Shown here in pieces: positions 1 through 5,914 of a stretch of DNA of 12,374 bases. The position numbers were made by a program, and so were the translations under genes. The stretch is taken from assembly GCA_903911165.1 (NCBI GenBank), contig CAIWCQ010000047.1, forward strand, positions 1 to 12,374, given 5' to 3'. The DNA is from an uncultured Actinomycetes bacterium (GTDB lineage Bacteria; Actinomycetota; Actinomycetes; Mycobacteriales; Mycobacteriaceae). Position 1 is the first letter of the stretch, and every line of letters begins with the position of its first letter. The notes beneath the pieces were generated by a model. That model ran no database searches. It was not told the DNA's origin and saw nothing but the letters and a program-made list of their open reading frames with translations.

Positions 1-324
1 ATCGCTCTCGCGTGGAACGTGCTCATCGGCTTCGTCAGGCTCTCGACGCGCGCCGCCGTCTTCGAAAGGCCGCTGACCGTCGACGAGTCGTTCACCGTGA
101 TCGACGGATGGCTGGAGCTTCCGTGCGTGACAGTTGTGCATCCGACCGATCGGCATGCAGTGGTGCTCCGCGGTTTGCTCGAACCCCTGGGTGCTGCAGG
201 CAATCTGACAAGCGACGCCCACCTCGCCGCGCTGTCCATCGAGCACGGCGCCGAGCTGTGTTCCACCGACGTCGATTTCAGTCGGTTCGCGGGTGTCCGA
301 TGGATTGATCCGCTTCGGTCGTAG
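1..324 (+). CDS. VapC-family PIN-domain ribonuclease toxin, 5' truncated
   Basis: This is the C-terminal part of a PIN-domain protein of the VapC type II toxin family. Such toxins are Mg2+-dependent endoribonucleases that cleave RNA and are held inactive by a VapB antitoxin usually encoded just upstream. The frame is open from base 1, and residues before the first possible internal start (GTG at 19) already fit the family (ALAWNVLIGF), so the real start lies outside the window. Late PIN acidic residues are visible: Asp in TSDAH (codon 214-216) and the TDxDF motif with Asp at 268-270 and 274-276. The protein ends at TAG 322-324, normal for a family of about 130-145 residues, so roughly 30 N-terminal residues and the first catalytic Asp are missing here. 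The antitoxin cannot be seen. The next gene is convergent, 26 bp away. The family call is firm; the RNA target is unknown. Confidence 0.85.
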   Translation: MALAWNVLIGFVRLSTRAAVFERPLTVDESFTVIDGWLELPCVTVVHPTDRHAVVLRGLLEPLGAAGNLTSDAHLAALSIEHGAELCSTDVDFSRFAGVRWIDPLRS

Positions 325-350
325 CTCGCTCGTTGTTGTCGGGCCGTTGA

Positions 351-1031
351 TTAACTCGCCGGCATGAATGAGGCGAGCGTCGCCTTCGCGGCAGCGAGAT
401 CGTCGTTGCCCTCAGGGAAAACGGCGGCCCAGATCTCGGCTACCGACAGCGGGCCGAGTGCTATCACTGCGGACAAAAACTGAACCGCGTTCCCGTCCTT
501 ATCCTTGCCCGTACCCGTCAACTCCATGGCCGGTCTGCCCTGCACCACGGTATCGGTGGGATCATCGAGTTTGACGTCGGTGTAGTTCTCTTTGAGAAAT
601 TCGAAGGTCGACTCGACGATCGCGCCGGCCTCGGCCTCGGCTTCAGTTTCGGTGTCGTAGTTCTGCGCGCGGAATTCGAGCACCGAACCATTCTCGCTCT
701 CGATGGTGCCGAAATCGCCGACCTGGTCGATCCCGGTTACCACCCAATCGGCGGGAGCGTCGACGGAGAACATCGCGGTTGATTCGTCCGGATAGTAAAG
801 CGTTGTCACGTCTCCAGCCGCAGCAGCTTGGGCACCGGCCTCGCCGACCGCACTGCTGGCCGCCGTCTCCGCGGCACTGACCGCCGAGGACACACTCGAC
901 GCGCTCGACACCGCCTCTTTAGCGCTCTCCTTGGTTTGGGAGCAGCCGCCGACGAGGGTGGCGGCAATCGCGAGGCCGCCGGCCGCCGCGGTGAGACGAA
1001 TCGCGGTGATACGAAACATCGTGGCGTCCAT
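351..1031 (-). CDS. Putative lipoprotein with Ala/Ser-rich tether and one globular domain, function unknown
   Basis: I do not recognise a named gene. The 226-residue product has a type II signal peptide: Arg residues at 7 and 12, a hydrophobic stretch at about 13-27, and lipobox LVGGC with the lipidated Cys at 30. Residues 31-73 are almost only Ala, Ser, Val, Glu and Gly, probably a flexible or helical tether. A compact domain follows (about 76-226), starting at TTLYYPDESTAMFSVDAPADW and mixing predicted strands with an acidic helix (DTETEAEAEAGAIVEST). This alternation recalls PsbP/Mog1-like folds, but that is only an impression. The ATG at 1031 was chosen because an AAGAGAG Shine-Dalgarno-like stretch (1040-1046) sits 8 nt upstream; the internal ATG at codon 5 has no such site. 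The mature protein should sit on the outer face of the plasma membrane. It is divergent from the PapA gene and convergent with the vapC-like gene. Confidence 0.8.
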   Translation of the reverse strand: MDATMFRITAIRLTAAAGGLAIAATLVGGCSQTKESAKEAVSSASSVSSAVSAAETAASSAVGEAGAQAAAAGDVTTLYYPDESTAMFSVDAPADWVVTGIDQVGDFGTIESENGSVLEFRAQNYDTETEAEAEAGAIVESTFEFLKENYTDVKLDDPTDTVVQGRPAMELTGTGKDKDGNAVQFLSAVIALGPLSVAEIWAAVFPEGNDDLAAAKATLASFMPAS

Positions 1032-1063
1032 GAGCGTGACTCTCTTTCCGGGGGAGTGACATG

Positions 1064-1085
1064 CCGGATCAGGGCAGTGATCCGG
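1064..1085. repeat. Perfect 8-bp inverted repeat, 6-nt spacer, upstream of the lipoprotein gene
   Basis: CCGGATCA (1064-1071) is followed by GGGCAG and then its exact reverse complement TGATCCGG (1078-1085). It lies 32 bp upstream of the lipoprotein start at 1031. It could be an operator for a dimeric repressor or, if transcribed, a 5' leader hairpin. No T-run follows on either strand, so it is not a good intrinsic terminator. Confidence 0.6.
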
Positions 1086-1261
1086 AGCTGCCGAGCAGCG
1101 TCGGAAGCGTAACCGAAAGCATGGAACGGCAGGTCAACTATGGCGCAAGCGCTGCCCGCCTGGATCGTGAGCGTAATGCGCAAAAGTCGGTGTAACGCAC
1201 ACTTCACGGTTTGCGATCACAAGCACGACAGGCCGTTCAGCAGTCTCTACGTTCATCAATA

Positions 1262-1275
1262 GAAGTAACTACTTC
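1262..1275. repeat. Perfect 6-bp inverted repeat GAAGTA-AC-TACTTC just upstream of the papA-like ribosome binding site
   Basis: GAAGTA (1262-1267) and TACTTC (1270-1275) form a perfect 14-bp dyad with a 2-nt centre. It ends 5 bp before the AAGGAG ribosome binding site. A 2-nt loop is too tight for a stable RNA hairpin without losing the central pairs, so a protein-binding site is the more natural reading. Its binder is unknown; the response regulator encoded in the same cluster is one candidate. Confidence 0.4.
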
Positions 1276-1280
1276 AGCGT

Positions 1281-1286
1281 AAGGAG
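1281..1286 (+). promoter_or_regulatory. Ribosome binding site of the papA-like gene
   Basis: AAGGAG stands 6 nt before ATG 1293, a near-ideal Shine-Dalgarno that fixes this start. Confidence 0.85.
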
Positions 1287-1292
1287 TTTGAA

Positions 1293-2714
1293 ATGGTCGT
1301 CATCGCTTCCCACGGTTCTTGGACTCCGGGACGTGGCCCGGTGACCACATGGACGGCATCGTCGGCTAGCCGCGAGATCATGGCGCGGGCTGAGGTCGAT
1401 CCGATAGCGCCGAGCTTTCAGCAGGCGCAGCATCTGCGAACGGCCTACGAGGCTAGAACCAATGGCCGGGAAGTCCCGCGGCTGATCATGGCCGCCTGGG
1501 ACATCGACGGCTGGTGCGACATCGCCGCGATGACCGACGCGATCAACGCTCACATCCGTCGCCACGACACCTACCACAGCGCTTTCGACGTGACCGCCGA
1601 GGCGATCACCCGTCGCACCGTCGACGCCGCCGAGCGCCTCGAGTTCGTCCCGACCGCGCTGGGTTTCCTGGATCAGGACGCCATCCGCACCCTCGTGCAG
1701 ACGGCAACGCCGGGCACCCTCGAGTGGGACTGCTTCACCTTCGGCGTCATTCAGAAGCCGGATCACTTCACCGTCTACGCCAACGTCGATCACCTGCACA
1801 GCGACGGAACGTCGGCCGGGCTGATCTATCGCGAAATCAACCTGACCTACCGCGCCCTGGTAGACGGACTCGCCAGCACGTTGCCGGCGACCTCGGGCTA
1901 CCGCGACTTCACCGCGCGGCAGAACCTCCATGTCGGCGCCATGACGCTGGACTCCAGGCCGATCAAGGACTGGGTTGACTTCGCCCGCGACGCCGGCGCC
2001 GACTGGCCCAACTTCCCGCTGGGATTGGGAGACACCTCCACCGGCGGTGAGGGTGGCATCGTCACCGTCGAATTGCTCAATGGTGACGAGACCGAGGAAT
2101 TCAACGCGGCGTGCCGCGCGGCCGGTACCCGATTCAGTGGCGGCGTGATGGCCTGTGCCGCACTGGCCGATCACGAACTCACCGGCGCCGAGACCTTCCA
2201 CGGACTCACCCCGTCGGACACCCGCACCGGCGACGCGCAATCGGTCAGTGTGGGTTGGTACGCGAGCCTGTTCCCGGTCTCGGTGCCCGTCGGCGACGGC
2301 AACTTCGCGCAGATGGCCCGCGCGGCGCAGAAGTCCTTCGATGCCAACAAGCACCTGTCCGCGGTCGCCTTCAAACGGGTGCTGGACCTCGCGTCCCACG
2401 AGGAACTTGGGCTGACACCGTCTGATCGGCCGTCGATGATGGTCTCGTTGTTGGATTTTCGCGCCCTCGTCGACGCCGAGGCCGACCGCTTCGGCATCTA
2501 CCTGGACAACCTCTCCCACGGCGGCATCAACACCTGGATCGTCCGGCACGCCGATCAGACCACCCTCACGGTCTCCTTCCCGGAGACCCCGGAGGCCCGC
2601 CACTCGGTGCACGACTACATCGGGGTACTGCGGGGCGCCTTCACCGACGTCACCGAGTTCACCCCGGACTGGCTTGAGGAGAGCGCCGAGGCACCTTTTG
2701 CTCATTCTGCTTAA
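1293..2714 (+). CDS. PapA-family acyltransferase (condensation-domain superfamily)
   Basis: The 473-residue product matches mycobacterial polyketide-associated PapA acyltransferases, which move fatty or polyketide acyl chains onto sugars or alcohols of envelope lipids such as sulfolipid, acyltrehaloses and trehalose polyphleates. Recognisable family features in order are the N-terminal DW/SW-TP-x-PG region, PSFQQAQHLR near 45-55, NAHIRRHDTYHSAF near 85-98, the catalytic motif at 165-172 (VDHLHSDG, with His167 as base and Asp171-Gly172), FPLGLGD near 243-249, RFSGGVMACAALAD in the middle, and a late SHGGINTWIVR stretch equivalent to the second conserved motif. The first His of the general HHxxxDG motif is Asp166; I recall the same DHLHxDG form in M. 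tuberculosis PapA1. Length fits PapA1-PapA4. It most resembles PapA1/PapA2 in layout, but no polyketide synthase or MmpL gene is nearby, so the acyl donor and acceptor cannot be named. The sensor kinase gene starts 21 bp downstream. Confidence 0.88.
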   Translation: MVVIASHGSWTPGRGPVTTWTASSASREIMARAEVDPIAPSFQQAQHLRTAYEARTNGREVPRLIMAAWDIDGWCDIAAMTDAINAHIRRHDTYHSAFDVTAEAITRRTVDAAERLEFVPTALGFLDQDAIRTLVQTATPGTLEWDCFTFGVIQKPDHFTVYANVDHLHSDGTSAGLIYREINLTYRALVDGLASTLPATSGYRDFTARQNLHVGAMTLDSRPIKDWVDFARDAGADWPNFPLGLGDTSTGGEGGIVTVELLNGDETEEFNAACRAAGTRFSGGVMACAALADHELTGAETFHGLTPSDTRTGDAQSVSVGWYASLFPVSVPVGDGNFAQMARAAQKSFDANKHLSAVAFKRVLDLASHEELGLTPSDRPSMMVSLLDFRALVDAEADRFGIYLDNLSHGGINTWIVRHADQTTLTVSFPETPEARHSVHDYIGVLRGAFTDVTEFTPDWLEESAEAPFAHSA

Positions 2715-2728
2715 GCAGCCGGTTAAGC
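2709..2728. repeat. Inverted repeat GCTTAA-N8-TTAAGC at the papA/kinase junction
   Basis: GCTTAA (2709-2714, containing the papA-like TAA stop) and TTAAGC (2723-2728) are exact reverse complements separated by 8 nt. The weak A/T-rich stem ends 7 bp before the kinase GTG start. It might be a small mRNA hairpin that tunes kinase translation, since no good Shine-Dalgarno is present there, or it may be chance. Confidence 0.35.
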
Positions 2729-2735
2729 TTCCGGG

Positions 2736-4403
2736 GTGCCCAGCAAGCATCGGATAGACCTGCGACTCGCAACGCAGATCCTGCTGTTGCAGCTGGCGGT
2801 GGTGGCGCTCACGCTGGGCATTGCTTTCGCCCTGCTTGCGGTGGTCTACCACAACCGACTGATCGACGAATACGGCCACCGGTCCCTCGATATCGCGCGG
2901 GTACTGGCCGCGGCGCCGGCGGTCCGGGCCGACGTCGCCATGTACGACGGTGACGTGCCCCCGGCAGGCGAGTTGGCGAACGGCCCACTGCAGGACATCG
3001 CAGCCAAGGTCCGCGCCGGTACCGGTGTGCTGTTCGTGGTGATCACCAACGACCGCGGGATACGGCTAGCGCATCCCAACCCCACCGAGTTGGGAAAGCC
3101 GGTCAGCACCGATCCCTCTGTCGCGCTGTCCGGCCGCGAGGAGGTAGTCGAGCAGACCGGCACCCTGGGCCCATCGATTCGGGCGAAAGTCCCCGTTCTG
3201 GAGCTTGTTTCGGATCGGGTGATCGGCGCGGTCAGTGTCGGGATGTCCACCTCGTCGGTATACGAGTTGCTCCGCGACGAGCAACGCACCGCCGCCCTGA
3301 CCGCCGGTCCCGCCCTGGTAGCCGGCCTGGTCCTTTCCGCGCTGCTGGCGCGGCGCTGGCGTGAACAGACACTGGATCTGCAGCCCACGGAGATGACCGA
3401 ACTGGTACGCACCCAGGAAGCGGTGCTGCACGGTATCGGCGAAGGGGTGCTTGCCACTGATACCCACGGCAACACCACATTCGTCAACGACGAAGCGTGC
3501 CACCTGCTCGAGATCGGTTCCGCAACCGGCCATCCCGTTGATCAGATTGGACTGACGCCGCGGGTCCTGGAGGTGTTGCGGTCCTGCGACCCCGCACCCA
3601 CCCTGGCCACCGTCGGGGACCGCGTTCTGGTCGTGTCGGCCCGACCGGTGGCGAGGGAGGGACGCGAACTGGGCACGGTGCTGATCGTGCGCGACCGCAC
3701 CGATATCGAATCGCTGACACGTCAATTGGATGCTGTGCAGTTGATGAGCACGGTGCTGCGGGCCCAGCGCCACGAATTCGCCAACCGGCTCCATCTACTC
3801 AACGGACTGCTGCACAGCGGCCATCCCGACGAGGCCGGTGAGTACCTCGAGGAGCTACTCGGATCGGGGCCACTGGGTTCGGCACTGCCGGGTATTGACG
3901 CGATCCGTGACACCTACCTCCAAGCGTTGCTGGCCGCCAAGGCGGCGGGCGTCCGAGAAGCTGGGGTGACGCTGCGGATCGGGGAGAGCACCTGGGTGCC
4001 GGGTCGGCTCGTCTTCCCGGTCGACGTGACGACGGTGCTCGGAAATCTGATCGACAACGCGATCGAGGCGACCCGCACCGGTAGCTGCACGGAGAAGACG
4101 GTAGAAGTTGAACTACTCCAGGAAAACTCGACGTTGCACATTGCGGTGGCCGACAGCGGCGACGGAGTGGCACCGGATTTCGCCGACCAGATCTTCATCG
4201 AGGGAACGACGACCAAACAATCGACTGGATCGCAGGGTGGATTAGACGGCGGGCGCGGCATCGGTCTGACGCTGTCGCGGCAGATCGCCCGAGCGCTGGG
4301 CGGCGACATCGTATTGTCCCGCCCCGTCAACCCCGGAGGACCTCTGTGTGGAGCGGAGTTTATCGCCCGACTACCGGGCGTGATGGCGGAGGCCGAGCAG
4401 TGA
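2736..4403 (+). CDS. CitA/DcuS-type sensor histidine kinase
   Basis: This membrane kinase has 555 residues and the architecture of citrate/C4-dicarboxylate sensors. TM1 is at about 14-37. An extracytoplasmic sCache (PDC) domain follows at about 38-184, including the family signature NDRGIRLAHP (105-114) and SVGMS (167-171). TM2 is at about 186-205, then a PAS domain at about 222-330. The dimerisation helix carries the phospho-acceptor His346 in QRHEFANRLH. The ATPase domain has an N box (NLIDNAIEA, 437-445), G1 (DSGDG, 473-477) and G2 (GGRGIGLTL, 505-513). All residues needed for kinase activity are present. The GTG at 2736 gives a proper short cytoplasmic N-terminus before TM1 but lacks a clear Shine-Dalgarno, so translation may be coupled to the papA-like gene. 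Its last 4 bases overlap the regulator gene. Family knowledge suggests a small organic acid ligand, but no dctA, citM or tctABC transporter lies within the window. Confidence 0.9.
   Translation: MPSKHRIDLRLATQILLLQLAVVALTLGIAFALLAVVYHNRLIDEYGHRSLDIARVLAAAPAVRADVAMYDGDVPPAGELANGPLQDIAAKVRAGTGVLFVVITNDRGIRLAHPNPTELGKPVSTDPSVALSGREEVVEQTGTLGPSIRAKVPVLELVSDRVIGAVSVGMSTSSVYELLRDEQRTAALTAGPALVAGLVLSALLARRWREQTLDLQPTEMTELVRTQEAVLHGIGEGVLATDTHGNTTFVNDEACHLLEIGSATGHPVDQIGLTPRVLEVLRSCDPAPTLATVGDRVLVVSARPVAREGRELGTVLIVRDRTDIESLTRQLDAVQLMSTVLRAQRHEFANRLHLLNGLLHSGHPDEAGEYLEELLGSGPLGSALPGIDAIRDTYLQALLAAKAAGVREAGVTLRIGESTWVPGRLVFPVDVTTVLGNLIDNAIEATRTGSCTEKTVEVELLQENSTLHIAVADSGDGVAPDFADQIFIEGTTTKQSTGSQGGLDGGRGIGLTLSRQIARALGGDIVLSRPVNPGGPLCGAEFIARLPGVMAEAEQ
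4388..4392 (+). promoter_or_regulatory. Ribosome binding site of the response regulator gene
   Basis: GGAGG lies inside the kinase coding end, 7 nt before GTG 4400. It selects this start over GTG 4346, which would add 18 residues before the receiver domain. Confidence 0.8.
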
Positions 4404-5074
4404 GCGAATCTGAACTGAGCGTATTGATCGTTGAAGACGATTTCCGGGTCGCCGACATGCATGCCGCAATCGTCGATGCGCTACCCGGTTTCACAGTGGC
4501 TGGCACCGCCAACACTCTTGCCGCCGCCCGAAAGTCCGGCCCGGTCGACCTCGCACTGGTCGATGTCTATCTGCCGGACGGATCCGGGATCGACCTCGTT
4601 CGTGAATTACATTGCGACTCAATCATGTTGAGCGCCGCGACGGAAGCTGAGACGGTTCGCGCCGCTGTTGCAGCCGGCGCGCTGGGATATTTGGTGAAAC
4701 CGTTTGCCCCCACCGAATTGGCCGCCCGAATGGCCGGGTATGCCCGCTATCGCAAGATTTTGGCCGCCGACAATCTCGGGCCTGCGGAAGTCGATGCCGC
4801 ATTGGATTCGCTGCGTCCCCGCATCGCCGCACAGCAGTTGACCGTCGTTACACCCTCGCCGACCAAAGACCTTGTTTTGCAGGCGCTTGACGGTGCCACA
4901 GGGCCGATGTCGGCTGCCGAAGTCGCCGCCGAGATCGGAGTGTCGAGGGCGACTGCGCAGCGCTACCTGGCCGCGCTGGCAACCAGTGACGAGGTCAAGA
5001 TCGGGTTGCGCTATGGCAGCACTGGTCGGCCCGAGCAGGAGTTCGTCGCCAAACCCAAGCCGCAGCCCAGGTGA
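4400..5074 (+). CDS. CitB/DcuR-family response regulator
   Basis: The 224-residue transcription factor partners the preceding kinase; the genes overlap by GTGA (4400-4403). The receiver domain covers about 7-120. The acidic pocket is Glu12-Asp13-Asp14, the phospho-acceptor is Asp55 in LVDVYLPDG, Ser78 takes the switch position and Lys100 in YLVKPF is the conserved lysine. A linker (about 121-150) leads to a C-terminal winged helix-turn-helix, with the HTH at about 169-193 (MSAAEVAAEIGVSRATAQRY) and a wing at KIGLRYGSTGRPEQEF. This receiver plus C-terminal HTH layout and length are typical of CitB, DcuR and DctR regulators, which activate organic acid uptake and metabolism genes. The short Lys/Pro tail stops at TGA 5072-5074 inside a tandem repeat. 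The inverted repeats near the papA-like start are possible targets, but this is unproven. Confidence 0.9.
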   Translation: MSESELSVLIVEDDFRVADMHAAIVDALPGFTVAGTANTLAAARKSGPVDLALVDVYLPDGSGIDLVRELHCDSIMLSAATEAETVRAAVAAGALGYLVKPFAPTELAARMAGYARYRKILAADNLGPAEVDAALDSLRPRIAAQQLTVVTPSPTKDLVLQALDGATGPMSAAEVAAEIGVSRATAQRYLAALATSDEVKIGLRYGSTGRPEQEFVAKPKPQPR

Positions 5075-5096
5075 TCAAGAACGGGTGATCAAGAAC
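5070..5096. repeat. Tandem direct repeat of GGTGATCAAGAAC across the convergent gene ends
   Basis: GGTGATCAAGAAC occurs at 5070-5082 and identically at 5084-5096, a 14-bp period with a single G between. Each copy contains the palindrome TGATCA, which reads as a stop on both strands. The regulator on the plus strand uses the TGA of copy 1 (5072-5074). The lipoprotein on the minus strand uses the TGA of copy 2 (complement of 5089-5091). Confidence 0.9.
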
Positions 5097-5895
5097 AATC
5101 GCCCGGCAGTGGCAGGGAGTTGACAGCCAGGATCCTGGTGGCGCCGTCGATGACCCAGCGTGCGCCCGGGTTTTCCAGCGCTGCCTGGTAAACCACCTCG
5201 GCCGGATCGGCCATCAACTCGCCGCAGGCGATCGAGCGCCGTCCGGTGCTGGGCGCGAGAAAGCTCGCCGGTGGCGGACCCGGCCAGTCCGCGGCGCCGG
5301 GTTCATCGGCGTTACGTGCTTCGACCTCGTAGACGACAACTCGGTCGGGGGAGTAGGGCACGCGCGGGGTTCCAGCCGCCAACGCGGCGGCCCGGCTGAT
5401 GATCGTGCGCAATGCGACTCGCGCGCTGCGCTGCTCCGGCGTCAGCCGAGCGTCGAAGCGCTCGTCGAAAGCGTACGGACTGACCCGCTGCTCACCGCCC
5501 CGGCCATAAACCATCACCGTCGTCGAGGGCAGATCGGTGACCCGCGGCGTGCCGAAGTCGGTGCCACTGTTGATCAGTCCGTCTGCCTCGACGCCGGCCA
5601 CGAACGACGCCACCGCAGCGGGGTCGATTCGTGCGACCTCGTAGCGGGTGGGAATCAGTTGCAGGGCCGGGGCTTCCACGGCCGTCAGCACCCGGCCGTC
5701 GCCATAGATCGCCAACGACGGGGACGCCAGAGCCTGATACGCCGCCGGTGCCATCCCTCCCGAGGACATCACAATGAACACCATCTGCTGGGCCGGCAGG
5801 TTCGCAGCGGGCGTCGACCCCGCGTCCGGTGAGCAGCCGGTCATCACCAGTAGGCTAACCACAGAGCCGAGTAGGCGTCGTTTCGGCATCACCAT
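5089..5895 (-). CDS. Putative lipoprotein encoded downstream of the molybdo-oxidoreductase, function unknown
   Basis: I do not recognise the family by name. The 268-residue product opens with a lipoprotein signal: MVMPKRR, a hydrophobic core at about 8-18, and lipobox VMTGC with Cys21. The mature part is soluble, rich in Ala, Pro and Val, and includes a strand-like SLAIYGDGRVL segment followed by TPEQRSARVALRTIISRAA. Two cysteines remain near the end (SIACGEL and GDCS) and could form an extracytoplasmic disulfide. The frame is open up to 6018, but the ATG at 5895 was chosen: AAGGTGG (complement of 5902-5908) stands 6 nt before it, AGGAGG lies just above, and the signal peptide starts there. 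The oxidoreductase stop is 17 bp upstream, so the two are probably co-transcribed. A role as an outer-face accessory protein is inference only; no redox cofactor motif is visible. Confidence 0.82.
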   Translation of the reverse strand: MVMPKRRLLGSVVSLLVMTGCSPDAGSTPAANLPAQQMVFIVMSSGGMAPAAYQALASPSLAIYGDGRVLTAVEAPALQLIPTRYEVARIDPAAVASFVAGVEADGLINSGTDFGTPRVTDLPSTTVMVYGRGGEQRVSPYAFDERFDARLTPEQRSARVALRTIISRAAALAAGTPRVPYSPDRVVVYEVEARNADEPGAADWPGPPPASFLAPSTGRRSIACGELMADPAEVVYQAALENPGARWVIDGATRILAVNSLPLPGDCS

Positions 5896-5901
5896 AGGGA
5901 T

Positions 5902-5914
5902 CCACCTTCCTCCT
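5902..5914 (-). promoter_or_regulatory. Double ribosome binding site of the minus-strand lipoprotein gene
   Basis: Read on the minus strand, AGGAGG (5914-5909) overlaps the oxidoreductase TAG stop, and AAGGTGG (5908-5902) follows, 6 nt before ATG 5895. The overlap with the upstream stop suggests translational coupling. Confidence 0.7.

Larger units (their letters stand above)
1032..1292. promoter_or_regulatory. Divergent intergenic region between the lipoprotein and papA-like genes
   Basis: This 261-bp gap must carry promoters for both flanking genes. I see no convincing small gene in it. Two perfect inverted repeats (listed separately) lie close to each gene. On the plus strand ACGACA (1225-1230), 17 bp, TACGTT (1248-1253) is a possible SigA-like promoter for the papA-like gene, with a leader of about 35 nt. 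On the minus strand TACGCT (complement of 1106-1111) fits the mycobacterial TANNNT -10 pattern, but the TTGACC above it (complement of 1132-1137) is 20 bp away, which is too far. These promoter calls are weak pattern matches. Confidence 0.3.

Noticed and set aside
355..377. Inverted repeat CTCGCC-N11-GGCGAG at the 3' end of the first lipoprotein gene as a terminator
   Set aside because: The stem is only 6 bp with an 11-nt loop, it lies within coding sequence, and only a weak TTAATCAA follows on the minus strand. It is not a convincing intrinsic terminator.
1269..2879. A 536-codon minus-strand open frame opposite the papA-like gene
   Set aside because: It runs across two unrelated genes and their junction, has no family motif, and is explained by third-position G/C bias of the plus-strand genes.
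3066..3794. Minus-strand open frame of 242 codons opposite the sensor kinase
   Set aside because: Its Gln/Gly/Arg-rich translation has no domain, while the plus frame has every kinase motif.
2736..5074. Idea that the two-component system is a DevS/DosS- or MtrB-type mycobacterial regulator
   Set aside because: The sCache-TM-PAS layout, the QRHEFANRLH His box and the CitB-type HTH differ from those families and fit CitA/DcuS instead.
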